Of a stretch of 64,000 nucleotides of DNA, positions 33,530 through 42,122 are shown one piece after another. The position numbers and the translations under genes were made by a program. The notes beneath the pieces were generated by a model. The model ran no database searches and was not told the origin of the DNA. It saw nothing but the letters and a program-made list of their open reading frames with translations. The stretch is from Planococcus citreus (GTDB lineage: Bacteria; Bacillota; Bacilli; Bacillales_A; Planococcaceae): assembly GCF_003664125.1 (NCBI RefSeq), contig NZ_RCCP01000003.1, positions 310,001 to 374,000 of the forward strand. The letters are read 5' to 3'. Numbering within the stretch: position 1 is the first letter of the stretch; every line of letters begins with the position of its first letter.

Positions 33530-33694
33530 TTCAAAAAATTTGGGGGTGAAGGGGAAGCTCATTAAACGCTTCTGTTAAGTAGTTACCACATGCCAATCGT
33601 ACTTAAACATCTTGCCGCAACTTTTTGAAACTTGTACATTCAATATAGGTAGATTTTTTTGGACGATCGCATTTATTCAGATTGGGGGAATTGG

Positions 33695-34840
33695 ATGAAG
33701 ATTATTGTGGCGCCGGATTCGTTTAAAGGCAGCATTTCAGCTGAACAAGCGGCACGTGCAATGGCACAAGGGATAATGGATGCAGCGCCAGATAGCGAGG
33801 TCATCGAATTGCCGTCCGCGGATGGCGGGGAAGGCACCATGGCGAATCTGATCGCAGCGACAAACGGCCGCATGGTTACGCATCAAGTATCAGGTCCTCT
33901 CGGAAAGCCGGTCGCTGCCAGTTACGGAGTGCTCGGGAACGCCGAGACTTGCGTGATTGAGATTGCCGAGGCATCCGGATTAACTTTGCTTTCACAAAAT
34001 GAGCGCAACCCGGAGCATTCCTCGACGGAAGGGACTGGGGAATTGATACGCCATGCGCTTGACGCCGGATTTCGAGATTTCATCATCGGGCTTGGGGGCA
34101 GCGCGACGAATGATGGGGGCACAGGAATACTGCGAGCGCTTGGCATGCGATTTCTCGATGCTTCAGGTGATCTGCTGCCGCTAGGAGCTGGGGCACTGGA
34201 TAAACTTTATACGATAGATACAAGTTCTTTTGATGCGCGTATTCAGGATTGCTATTTTGTCATCGCGAGTGATGTCGATAATCCACTGACCGGGCCAAAC
34301 GGCGCTTCGCGTGTATTCGGTCCTCAAAAAGGCGCGAATCGGAAGATGGCGGAGGCGCTGGACCGAAAGTTAAGCCATTACGCCGATATCGTGGAGAATG
34401 AGACTGGCGTGTCTTTGCATGACTATCCAGGGGCGGGGGCTGCAGGAGGTGCTGGCGGCGCGTTTCTGGCATTTTTCCCGGCCGTAATGAAGCGCGGAAT
34501 CGATGTCGTTCTTGAAGCTTCGGGATTTTCAGAAAGCGTGGCGTCGAGTGATTTGATTTTCACAGGTGAAGGGAAGTCCGACCAGCAGACTTTATCCGGA
34601 AAAACGGCTTTTGGCATTGCGCAAGCGGCTGCTGTCCATGGCAAGCCGGTCATCTTATTATCCGGCGTGATCGATCCCGAGAGTCGCAAAGACTTGATGC
34701 ACTTTTTCGAAGAAGTGCATTCAGTATCAGGTGGAGCGGTGACCGAAAAACAATCAATGGACAATGCCTATGTGCATGTGCGCAAACGGGCAGCGGAAAT
34801 TCTCAACGCTTATTTGGACAATCAGCCACAATCAAATTAA
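33695..34840 (+). CDS. glxK: Glycerate kinase
   Basis: Phosphorylates D-glycerate with ATP (to 2- or 3-phosphoglycerate). The 381-residue protein shows family landmarks: KIIVAPDSFKGSISA at the N-terminus, LPSADGGEGTM, GLGGSATNDGG, GPQKGA, and GAGAAGGAGGA, with EGKSDQQTLSGK near residue 300. This is the GlxK/GarK type. GGGGGAA precedes the ATG at 33695, which fits the family N-terminus better than the ORF start at 33659. No glyoxylate or glucarate genes are adjacent. Confidence 0.92.
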   Translation: MKIIVAPDSFKGSISAEQAARAMAQGIMDAAPDSEVIELPSADGGEGTMANLIAATNGRMVTHQVSGPLGKPVAASYGVLGNAETCVIEIAEASGLTLLSQNERNPEHSSTEGTGELIRHALDAGFRDFIIGLGGSATNDGGTGILRALGMRFLDASGDLLPLGAGALDKLYTIDTSSFDARIQDCYFVIASDVDNPLTGPNGASRVFGPQKGANRKMAEALDRKLSHYADIVENETGVSLHDYPGAGAAGGAGGAFLAFFPAVMKRGIDVVLEASGFSESVASSDLIFTGEGKSDQQTLSGKTAFGIAQAAAVHGKPVILLSGVIDPESRKDLMHFFEEVHSVSGGAVTEKQSMDNAYVHVRKRAAEILNAYLDNQPQSN

Positions 34841-34958
34841 CCATCCGGACAATTTTCATTTTGGAACAGGTGTAGCCAAATGCGAAAAGGGGTAGAAATC
34901 ATTAACTGCCTAAAGCATAGATACATGCGGACGAAATGAAAATAAGGAGGGGTTTCCC

Positions 34959-35309
34959 GTGATGACCAGAAGCAAGCTTCGGAAAGAAACCAGCAGTTTG
35001 TATTCAGACATGATGGCTTTTTATAAACGCTTTTCCAAAGTCCATGAACCCGGGGCTCCGGATTTGCAGCGAATGAAATTGAATCTGGACAGGTTAGATC
35101 CGACTTCAACTGGAGAACAGATCGAAGCGATCCGCTTTTTGGAATTCTTTCTGGCGATTCATCTCGGGCAAATCGATTCCGCGCATGAAGCAGAGCGCAT
35201 CCATTTGCTTGGCCGTGCAAAAGGGTACACAGTCCGGGACACAAGGCAACGGCGTGCGCTAAGAAAATGGCGCCGCGAAGTGGAAGAAAGCAGCAAACAG
35301 GCTGTTTAA
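34959..35309 (+). CDS. Unknown 116-residue helical protein
   Basis: Small, soluble, basic protein with predicted helices throughout and a C-terminus rich in Arg (RDTRQRRALRKWRREVEESS). Position 34959 is GTG, eight bases after AAGGAGG; ATG at 34962 is an alternative. I recognise no family. The basic tail would be compatible with nucleic acid binding, but nothing else supports that. Private terminator downstream. Confidence 0.65.
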   Translation: MMTRSKLRKETSSLYSDMMAFYKRFSKVHEPGAPDLQRMKLNLDRLDPTSTGEQIEAIRFLEFFLAIHLGQIDSAHEAERIHLLGRAKGYTVRDTRQRRALRKWRREVEESSKQAV

Positions 35310-35315
35310 AAAACG

Positions 35316-35339
35316 AGAGCCGCAACTGGCTCTTTTTTT
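35316..35339 (+). terminator. Intrinsic terminator
   Basis: AGAGCC/GGCTCT stem, six-base loop and seven T. Confidence 0.78.
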
Positions 35340-35421
35340 ATGCCTGGAATTCCATCCTCCATAGCAAAAGGAAACGCGCTATAATGAAGCTGTTATTTAA
35401 CTTTTGAATGGAGGCCGTACG

Positions 35422-36720
35422 ATGGCTAACGAAAGAACGCAAAGAGACAGTCAAATGCTTGAAAGCTATATTGAATCGCCGGAAAAATTGCAGGGCTTGT
35501 ATAAGCGCACCTTATGGATTGTCATGCTCTCGCAAATTTTCGGCGGAGCGGGACTGGCTGCCGGAATTACGGTCGGCGCTTTGCTCGCACGGGATATGCT
35601 CGGCACAGAAAGCTACGCGGGGCTTCCGGTCTTTCTCTTTACGCTCGGATCAGCTGGGGCCGCGCTCGTCGTTGGGCGCTTGTCGCAGCGTTTTGGCCGC
35701 AGGACGGGCTTGGCTGCTGGTTTTCTGACAGGCGGTGTCGGTTCGGTCGGTGTCGTATTTGCCGCGATCTGGGGGAATGTCTTTCTGTTGTTCCTGTCGC
35801 TTGTCATCTACGGGGCAGGAACGGCGACGAATCTGCAAGCGCGTTATGCAGGAACAGACTTGGCAAGCACGAAGCAGCGTGGAACGGCCATTAGCATCGC
35901 TATGGTGGCGACAACGTTCGGTGCATTTGCCGGACCGAATCTTGTTGGCGTCATGGGAAGTTTCGCTGAATCCATCGGGGTTCCGTCACTTGCCGGCCCG
36001 TTCATTTTAGCGGGAGCTGCATACATACTGGCAGGCATCGTGTTATTTGCGCTGTTGCGCCCGGATCCGCTCATGGTGTCGCGTTTTATCAGCGATCAGC
36101 AAAAGCGGGATCAAGCCGCGTCAGGAGAAGAAGAAGTAGCGGGCCCAGCGGTCAATAGCCGCGGTGTTTTCCTCGGTGCAACGGTTATGGTCATCACGCA
36201 AATCGTCATGGTTGCGATCATGACCATGACACCGGTGCATATGGGCCATCACGGCCATAGCCTCAATGCGATCGGCATGGTCATCGGCATCCACGTCGCG
36301 GCGATGTATTTGCCGTCGCTCGTGACCGGGGTATTGGTCGACAAAGCGGGGCGCGTCGCGATGGTCGTGGCAGCCGGGGTGACCTTGCTTGCAGCAGGGC
36401 TTGTTGCGGCTTTCGCTCCTGGAGATTCGCTGTTTGTCCTGATTCTGGCATTAGCGTTGCTCGGGCTCGGCTGGAACTTCGGCTTGATCAGCGGCACGGC
36501 ATTGATTGTCGATTCGACAAAACCGAAAGCGCGAGCGAAAACACAAGGGTCGGTCGATGTACTGATCGCCTTGGCCGGTGCGACTGGCGGCGGCATGTCG
36601 GGGATAGTCGTAGCCGGTACCAGTTTTGCGGTGCTGTCGCTTGCCGGCGGAATCCTGTCATTATTATTGGTGCCCGTTGTCATTTGGTTTTGGCGTAATC
36701 AAGAAACTAGTATTTCATAA
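35422..36720 (+). CDS. Major facilitator superfamily transporter
   Basis: Integral membrane permease of 432 residues with twelve predicted helices and a cytoplasmic loop near residue 215-235 (SDQQKRDQAASGEEEV). The MFS signature between helices 2 and 3 is visible as GRLSQRFGRRTGL. A His-rich segment HMGHHGHS lies at the start of helix 8. Substrate is unknown; drug or metabolite export is commonest in this branch. TGGAGG precedes the ATG at 35422. Single-gene unit with terminator. Confidence 0.85.
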   Translation: MANERTQRDSQMLESYIESPEKLQGLYKRTLWIVMLSQIFGGAGLAAGITVGALLARDMLGTESYAGLPVFLFTLGSAGAALVVGRLSQRFGRRTGLAAGFLTGGVGSVGVVFAAIWGNVFLLFLSLVIYGAGTATNLQARYAGTDLASTKQRGTAISIAMVATTFGAFAGPNLVGVMGSFAESIGVPSLAGPFILAGAAYILAGIVLFALLRPDPLMVSRFISDQQKRDQAASGEEEVAGPAVNSRGVFLGATVMVITQIVMVAIMTMTPVHMGHHGHSLNAIGMVIGIHVAAMYLPSLVTGVLVDKAGRVAMVVAAGVTLLAAGLVAAFAPGDSLFVLILALALLGLGWNFGLISGTALIVDSTKPKARAKTQGSVDVLIALAGATGGGMSGIVVAGTSFAVLSLAGGILSLLLVPVVIWFWRNQETSIS

Positions 36721-36721
36721 G

Positions 36722-36751
36722 AAGCGGAGGCTTGGATGCCTCCGCTTTTTT
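36722..36751 (+). terminator. Intrinsic terminator
   Basis: AAGCGGAGGC/GCCTCCGCTT stem with TTTTTT. Confidence 0.9.
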
Positions 36752-36803
36752 CATTCTCATGGAATTTTAATGTTCTCCTCAGCAGTCACTCAGTCCAGGC
36801 GGA

Positions 36804-36821
36804 TATGATAGAACTATCATA
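36804..36821. promoter_or_regulatory. Perfect inverted repeat before the YusW lipoprotein gene
   Basis: TATGATAG-AA-CTATCATA, two eight-base arms. Its left arm begins with a possible -10 box (TATGAT). It lies 22 bases before the start codon and is not followed by a T-run, so an operator is more likely than a terminator. Confidence 0.45.
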
Positions 36822-36843
36822 AAGCGAGAAAGGGTGTTTGAAG

Positions 36844-37698
36844 ATGAAGAAAATGACGGCAGGAATGGCCGCGGTGATTTTATTGGCAGGATGCGGCACA
36901 GGACAAGATACGAGCCAAACGACAACAGCAGATACCGAAAATGCAACGCAGCAACAGACAGGTGCAACGAATGGCGATAGCGGTAAAGTGCAAGGAGAGT
37001 CCACTGAACAAGCGGACAGCACGGAGAAGGCAGCGCCAGATAACCAAACAGCATCTTCAGCATCAAACGGCGAGATCCGCGAATTCGACTTGGATTTAGA
37101 GTTCACGGATGACCGTGAATGGGAATTCGATTACGACCGCAACCGAGCTTCAATCGAGCGCGATTCGGGAGACCGGCTATCTGGCCAGGAAGCCCAGGAT
37201 GAATTTGCGCAACTTTTCCAGGCCATCCAGTTTTCAACGGCACGCCCACTAGAAGACATCAAGCGCGAAGTGTTGGAAGCGGTCAATGCCGAGCAAGCGG
37301 AGGTCCGCGAGTTTGAACTAGATGTGAAATTCGATTCGGGCGAAGAAATGGAGATTGACCACAATGTGAGAAACAGCGCAAGATCCGAAGAACTCGATGA
37401 ATTCTCACTCGAACTGACATTTGCGGGAGGCGGCGAATCGAGTTATGATTTCGAAAGCGATGAGCGGGAAGCGGAAATTGAGCGCAGTGATGGATCGGAA
37501 AGCGAAGGGGCAGGAGCACTCGATGAGATGGAACAGTTGCTCGGCCAAGTTAACATCACGACAGCCCGTTCCATCGATGACATGAAAGCTGAAGTTCTGC
37601 AAGCATTGTCGATCGATGCGGCTGAAGTAGAGGATTTCGATCTGGAAGTCGATTATAAAGGTGGGGAAGAGATTAAGTTTTCCCATGATATGAAGTAA
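36844..37698 (+). CDS. Lipoprotein with YusW-like domains
   Basis: Exported lipoprotein of 284 residues. Signal peptide with lipobox LAGC (Cys at about 17), then a 55-residue Thr/Gln/Glu-rich linker. From residue 80 four related beta-strand units occur: REFDLDLEF, REFELDVKF, DEFSLELTF and EDFDLEVDY, each followed by an acidic or Gly turn; pairs of them make two YusW-like domains ending in helices with FSTARPLEDIKREVLEAV and ITTARSIDDMKAEVLQAL. Function unknown. AAAGGGTG precedes the ATG at 36844; the TTG at 36838 is too close to it. Confidence 0.78.
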   Translation: MKKMTAGMAAVILLAGCGTGQDTSQTTTADTENATQQQTGATNGDSGKVQGESTEQADSTEKAAPDNQTASSASNGEIREFDLDLEFTDDREWEFDYDRNRASIERDSGDRLSGQEAQDEFAQLFQAIQFSTARPLEDIKREVLEAVNAEQAEVREFELDVKFDSGEEMEIDHNVRNSARSEELDEFSLELTFAGGGESSYDFESDEREAEIERSDGSESEGAGALDEMEQLLGQVNITTARSIDDMKAEVLQALSIDAAEVEDFDLEVDYKGGEEIKFSHDMK

Positions 37699-37704
37699 AG
37701 AGCA

Positions 37705-37731
37705 AGAGCCTTCTGCGGAAGACTCTTTTTT
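37705..37731 (+). terminator. Intrinsic terminator
   Basis: AAGAGcCTTC/GAAGaCTCTT stem with one mismatch, then six T. Confidence 0.75.
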
Positions 37732-37826
37732 GAGTGGTTATAATTCACCAGCGGAAAAACAGCCGATTTTCTTTCAGTAAAAATCTTCGTTTTCGTTTAC
37801 ACTGTAAATCAAAGGAGGTGGTTGTG

Positions 37827-39374
37827 ATGGGGATGCTTTTGGTGATTCTGGGGGGGATTGGCTTATTTCTTCTCGGTATGCAAATGATGACGGGTTCTTT
37901 GAAAGAGCTGACTGGGGAATTCATCAAGGGATGGATGAACCGTTTCGCGGGAGGTACTGGCCGTGCCATTTTTTCCGGAGCTCTCATTACAGCCATCATC
38001 CAATCATCCACTGCCATTACACTTTTGACGATTGGCTTTGTCAGTGCAGGATTGCTCAGCTTTGCGCAATCCGTCGGCGTGATCATGGGGGCGAATATCG
38101 GCAGCACCAGCACTGGCTGGCTCGTCTCGCTCATTGGCTTTAAAGTGGACCTGCAAGCCTGGGCGCTGCCCATCGTCGGTTTCGGGGTGTTATTGAAAAC
38201 GTTTCTGCCCGAGCGAAACATGGCTTATGGGTCGGTTCTTGCAGGATTCGGGCTATTATTTTTGGGCATTGGCGTATTGCAGGAAGGGATGGGGGAACTG
38301 CAGCAAGCCGTTTCGTTTGCAGGGCTGACGAATATTTTCCTGCTCGTGTTGATCGGCACTGTGATGACCATCATCATGCAATCTTCGAGCGCTGCTGTCG
38401 CGACCACACTGACAGCTTTATTTTCGGGGGTTATCGAATTTGAACAGGCGGCATATCTCGTCATCGGCCAAAACATCGGGACGACACTCACCGCCATTCT
38501 TGCCGCAATCGGGGCGGGGACAGCCGCGAAACGGGCAGGCTTGACGCATGTGTTGTTCAATATCGGGACAGCGGTGTTGGCACTTATATTGACGCCGCAA
38601 TTATTGCAGGCAACCGCCGCTATCACCGTGTTCATCTTTGATGAATTCGACGCTGCATTCGGCATCGCCATTTTCCATACTTTGTTTAATGTGCTCGGTG
38701 TTTTGGTCTTTGCGTTGCTGATCCGCCCGTTCATTCGTTTAATCGAAAAAATTGTCCCTGAAAAAGGCAATCCATTCGTCCAGCATCTCAACCCGCAAGT
38801 CGCCAAGCTGCCCGAAGTCGCACTCGAAGCGGTGCATCAGGCCATCCAATTGGTGTTATCGGAGTTGATGCAGCTCATGCGGATGGTGCTGCGTGATGGC
38901 ACTGTGGACCGGCGAAAAGTGGATACATTGCATGGGGCGGCAATGGAAATACGTACGTTTCTCGACCAAATCCAGTCCATGCCGCAAGAAGCATTCCAGC
39001 GGCATGTCCAGATTCTCCATACGCTTGACCATGTCGATCGCCTGCTGCAAGTGATCGAAGAGCCGATCGGCCGGGAAGCCTACCTGGTCCATCCTGGCCT
39101 CACCGGAAAGTGGATGCCGCTGCTCGACAAAGCACAAACGGAAATGACCGAAGACGAACAATTGCCGGAACTTGCCAAGGAATTCAGTTCCGCTTCGGGA
39201 GAAATGGCTGCCGAACGGAAAGCACGGCGCAATGAATATTACGTCCGTGCTGCAAAAAACGAAACGGAGCTCGCGACGGTTTTGAAAAAAGTCGATGCCT
39301 TGTTATGGTTCGACCGGTTGATTTACCATGCTTGGCGCGCTGTTGCAAGGCTTGAAAAAGCGCAGCGGACATGA
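37827..39374 (+). CDS. Na/Pi cotransporter (NptA type) with PhoU-like tail
   Basis: Membrane protein of 515 residues. Two inverted Na/Pi repeats occur: TAIIQSSTAITLLTIGF near residue 52 and TIIMQSSSAAVATTLTALF near 180, each with the QSS triad that forms the substrate site. Residues 340-515 form a soluble helical PhoU-like domain. The usual role is sodium-driven phosphate uptake or export; the family also carries other anions. AAAGGAGGTG precedes the ATG at 37827. A bidirectional terminator follows. Confidence 0.87.
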   Translation: MGMLLVILGGIGLFLLGMQMMTGSLKELTGEFIKGWMNRFAGGTGRAIFSGALITAIIQSSTAITLLTIGFVSAGLLSFAQSVGVIMGANIGSTSTGWLVSLIGFKVDLQAWALPIVGFGVLLKTFLPERNMAYGSVLAGFGLLFLGIGVLQEGMGELQQAVSFAGLTNIFLLVLIGTVMTIIMQSSSAAVATTLTALFSGVIEFEQAAYLVIGQNIGTTLTAILAAIGAGTAAKRAGLTHVLFNIGTAVLALILTPQLLQATAAITVFIFDEFDAAFGIAIFHTLFNVLGVLVFALLIRPFIRLIEKIVPEKGNPFVQHLNPQVAKLPEVALEAVHQAIQLVLSELMQLMRMVLRDGTVDRRKVDTLHGAAMEIRTFLDQIQSMPQEAFQRHVQILHTLDHVDRLLQVIEEPIGREAYLVHPGLTGKWMPLLDKAQTEMTEDEQLPELAKEFSSASGEMAAERKARRNEYYVRAAKNETELATVLKKVDALLWFDRLIYHAWRAVARLEKAQRT

Positions 39375-39411
39375 AAAAACCCCTCACCGCTTATTCTGGT
39401 GAGGGGTTTCG
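39374..39411. terminator. Bidirectional intrinsic terminator
   Basis: AAACCCCTCACC/GGTGAGGGGTTT stem between the convergent Na/Pi transporter and ABC binding-protein genes. Confidence 0.88.
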
Positions 39412-39421
39412 TTCATTCCAG

Positions 39422-40414
39422 TTAGTTCAAAAACTGTGTATCGGTCAATTCGCTGAAATCAGGTTGTTCTTTCAGGAATTTCAAGTCGAATGACGAGTCG
39501 CCAAAGGCTTGGATTTCATCGCCATCGATATCCGTGCTGAAGAACATATTGCCCCAAGCTCCGTCAATGACGGACTTATCGAGTTCCTGGCCAGTGATAT
39601 CGTCAATTGTGGAGATGACGATTTCTTTGGATTCTTCCGGGTTTTCTTTAATATAAGCAGTTGCCTCTTCGTGCGCATCGACTATTCCTTGAACCGTTTC
39701 AGGATTGGATTCGATCATTTCGCTCGAAGTGACAAGGACAGATGCCGGAAGTGATGTGCCAAATGAAATTTCATCCGGTTCGATGATCACTTTGGCACCG
39801 GTATTTTGGGCAAGAACAGATGCCCAAGGTTCAGGTGCGACAGCGACATCGATTTTGCCCGTTTCAAACATCGCTTCATATTGTGCCGGTTTTCCCGTTT
39901 GGTGAATCATTTCACCGCCGATGCGGTTTGATGTGATGTCGTTCTCTTTCATGTACGTCTCGAACTGGACATCATGCGTGCAGCCGACGCGCGGGGTGAT
40001 GAATGTGCTGCCCGGAATATCTTCAATGGATTCGATGCCGCTGCCATCACGTGCCATGACGACTGTTCCGCCACTCGCACCGCCGGCGATCATGCGCACA
40101 TCTGCACCATTCGTGTAGTTGTTCATTGCAGGCCCTGGGCCGACCAAGCCGCCGTCGATATCACCGGTTTTCAGGGCCGTCATGAAGTCGGAGCCGTCAG
40201 CGAATGTGACGTATTCGACATTGGTGCCTTCCGGTAAATTGCTTTCATAAAACTGCTGGTCTTTGGCGACCATTGCCGTTGCGTGATCAAGGTTTGGGAA
40301 ATAGCCGAGTACGACGGTATCTTCGGAATCGCTTGTCGCAGCACCTGAAGCGCCGCACGCTGATAAGATTCCTGCAGCTGCAAGTGTCGTTAAAATAAGT
40401 CCGGATCTTTTCAT
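39422..40414 (-). CDS. ABC transporter substrate-binding lipoprotein (NitT/TauT type)
   Basis: Extracellular binding protein of 330 residues anchored by a lipobox LSAC (Cys20). The pattern VVLGYFPNLDHATAMVAKDQ, the GDIDGGLVGPGPAMN loop and VAVAPEPWASVL place it in the SsuA/TauA/NitT group (type 2 periplasmic-binding fold). Sulfonates or taurine are the likely ligands given the neighbouring cysteine synthase; nitrate and pyrimidine precursors are alternatives. GAGGAGG lies before the ATG at 40414. Third gene of the ATPase-permease-binding protein operon. Confidence 0.85.
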   Translation of the reverse strand: MKRSGLILTTLAAAGILSACGASGAATSDSEDTVVLGYFPNLDHATAMVAKDQQFYESNLPEGTNVEYVTFADGSDFMTALKTGDIDGGLVGPGPAMNNYTNGADVRMIAGGASGGTVVMARDGSGIESIEDIPGSTFITPRVGCTHDVQFETYMKENDITSNRIGGEMIHQTGKPAQYEAMFETGKIDVAVAPEPWASVLAQNTGAKVIIEPDEISFGTSLPASVLVTSSEMIESNPETVQGIVDAHEEATAYIKENPEESKEIVISTIDDITGQELDKSVIDGAWGNMFFSTDIDGDEIQAFGDSSFDLKFLKEQPDFSELTDTQFLN

Positions 40415-40445
40415 GAAATAATTCCTCCTCAAATGGTTTTGGGTT

Positions 40446-41201
40446 TTAGGATTCGAGTCCCCAGCGTTTCAGGACGTTCTTTTCGATGCGTTGGAAAATC
40501 AATTGGTCGACGACTGCACCGACGACACCGATGATGATCATGACGCCGATAACGAGCGCCATATTGCCGAAATCGGAAGCGTAACGCAATGTATAGCCAA
40601 GTCCTGGTCCGGCACTTAGCAGCTCGCCGGCCATCAGTGCACGCCAGGCGAATGCCCAGGCGAGACGCGCACCGGTTACGAGATAAGGGATGGAAGCCGG
40701 AATGATGACTTTCCAGAACAAGTCGATGCCGGTAGATCCCATCGTGCGCGCTGCTTTTATGTAGAGCGGATTGACATTTTTAATGCCCGTCCGTACATTG
40801 AGTGTCATGACGAATGTGCCGCCTAAGATGACAACGAAGATGATAGCGCCTTCGCCGAGGCCGAACCACATCATCGCAAGCGGCAGCCAGATGATGCTCG
40901 GCACGCTTTGCAAGGCGAGCACCATCGAGCCAATCGTATCATCGGCCGTCTTCGAGCGTGCCAGCAAAATACCGAGAGCGGTGCCGATCAATAAGGAAAC
41001 GGCAAGGCCGATCAACAGGCGGCGGAAACTTGCCACTAAATCATAGACTAAAGTGAGGTCGGCAAAGCCTGCCACAAGTGCATCCCACACGCTAAACGGG
41101 GAGGGCAAGATGGTTTCATGCCATAATTCGAAATGGGAGCCAAGCCCCCAGAATAAAATGAGTGCTGCGAAAAAGATGAGGCGCTTAACTGCGGGCTTCA
41201 T
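40446..41201 (-). CDS. ABC transporter permease (SsuC/TauC type)
   Basis: Membrane permease of 251 residues with six predicted helices. The EAA-type coupling loop appears as YIKAARTMGSTGIDLFWKVIIPAS. Start ATG at 41201 is set by GAGGAG seven bases upstream; the earlier in-frame ATG at 41216 contains that site. The first 17 bases overlap the ATPase gene, so the two are translationally coupled. Imports the ligand of the adjacent binding protein. Confidence 0.88.
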   Translation of the reverse strand: MKPAVKRLIFFAALILFWGLGSHFELWHETILPSPFSVWDALVAGFADLTLVYDLVASFRRLLIGLAVSLLIGTALGILLARSKTADDTIGSMVLALQSVPSIIWLPLAMMWFGLGEGAIIFVVILGGTFVMTLNVRTGIKNVNPLYIKAARTMGSTGIDLFWKVIIPASIPYLVTGARLAWAFAWRALMAGELLSAGPGLGYTLRYASDFGNMALVIGVMIIIGVVGAVVDQLIFQRIEKNVLKRWGLES

Positions 41202-41973
41202 AAGCAAGCTCCTCATTTATGACTTTGTCGATTTCGCCTTTCAACAGCCCCATGATGCGCTCTTCGAGTGCGGCGACTTGTTGTTTATGTTCGTCCCGAG
41301 GGCGCGGAATGTCGACTTCGATATCAGCGATGACGGTGCCGGGACGCGTGCCCATCACCACGATCCGGTCCGATAATTTGATCGATTCCTGTATGCTGTG
41401 CGTGACGAAGACGATCGTTTTCTGTGTATCGATCCAAATCTTCTCGAGCTGTCCGTGCAGTCGGCTGCGCGTTTGTTCGTCGAGCGCGCCGAACGGTTCA
41501 TCCATCAAGAGCACAGCCGGGTCCATCGCGAGAGAACGGGCGATCGAGACCCGCTGCTGCATGCCGCCAGACAGTTCGTGTGGATAATGGCCGGCGTAAT
41601 TACTGAGCTGGACCATCTGCAGGAAATGGCGTGCGCGTTCAATCGCCTGTTTTTTATTCATTTCCTTGCGCAGCGGGAAGACGACATTCTCTGTGACCGT
41701 CATCCAGGGGAACAATGCGGCTTCCTGGAACACCATGCCGCGGTCTTTCCCCGGTTTCTGCACATTTTTTCCGTCGACGACGATGCCGCCGGAAGAAGCG
41801 GAAGTGAGGCCGGCAATCATCGACAATAAAGTCGACTTGCCGCAACCGGAAGGGCCGAGGATCGAGACGAATTGGCCTTTCGGAATCTCAAGGTTTATAT
41901 CTTCTAATACCGTATTGGCATTATTATCTTTATCGGTATAGATTTTGTTGATGTGCTGGATTTCAATAAACAA
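41185..41973 (-). CDS. ABC transporter ATPase (SsuB/TauB type)
   Basis: Nucleotide-binding subunit of 262 residues: Walker A GPSGCGKST, signature LSGGMQQRVS, Walker B AVLLMDEPFGALD and H-loop VFVTHSI. The C-terminal IVVMGTRPGTVIADIEVDIPRPRD is typical of sulfonate/nitrate-type importers. The start is TTG at 41973, with a weak GGTGA site. First gene of the operon; a promoter with TTGACA and TATACT lies 53-80 bases upstream. Confidence 0.9.
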   Translation of the reverse strand: MFIEIQHINKIYTDKDNNANTVLEDINLEIPKGQFVSILGPSGCGKSTLLSMIAGLTSASSGGIVVDGKNVQKPGKDRGMVFQEAALFPWMTVTENVVFPLRKEMNKKQAIERARHFLQMVQLSNYAGHYPHELSGGMQQRVSIARSLAMDPAVLLMDEPFGALDEQTRSRLHGQLEKIWIDTQKTIVFVTHSIQESIKLSDRIVVMGTRPGTVIADIEVDIPRPRDEHKQQVAALEERIMGLLKGEIDKVINEELAYEARS

Positions 41974-42025
41974 AATAATTCACCGGCTATAAAACCTACC
42001 TTTCCAATCGGATATTATTTAATAA

Positions 42026-42053
42026 AGTATAGTAGTTTTATAGGGATTGTCAA
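42026..42053 (-). promoter_or_regulatory. Promoter of the ABC importer operon
   Basis: Minus strand: TTGACA (42048-42053), 16-base spacer, TATACT (42026-42031). The stretch just downstream contains ATTGGAAA, similar to half of the CymR-type sulfur operator, but I cannot confirm it. Confidence 0.65.
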
Positions 42054-42084
42054 TAATTCTTGGGAAAAAGTTTTCAGACATAAC

Positions 42085-42111
42085 AAAAGAGAGGCAGAAG
42101 CCTCTCTTTTT
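42085..42111. terminator. Intrinsic terminator of cysK
   Basis: AAAAGAGAGGC/GCCTCTCTTTT perfect stem with a four-base loop, just after the cysK stop codon on the minus strand. Confidence 0.85.
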
Positions 42112-42122
42112 AGAATCGAGAT

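Noticed and set aside
42026..42060. CymR operator before the ABC importer operon
   Set aside because: Only a short partial match (ATTGGAAA) was seen, too weak to list as a site.
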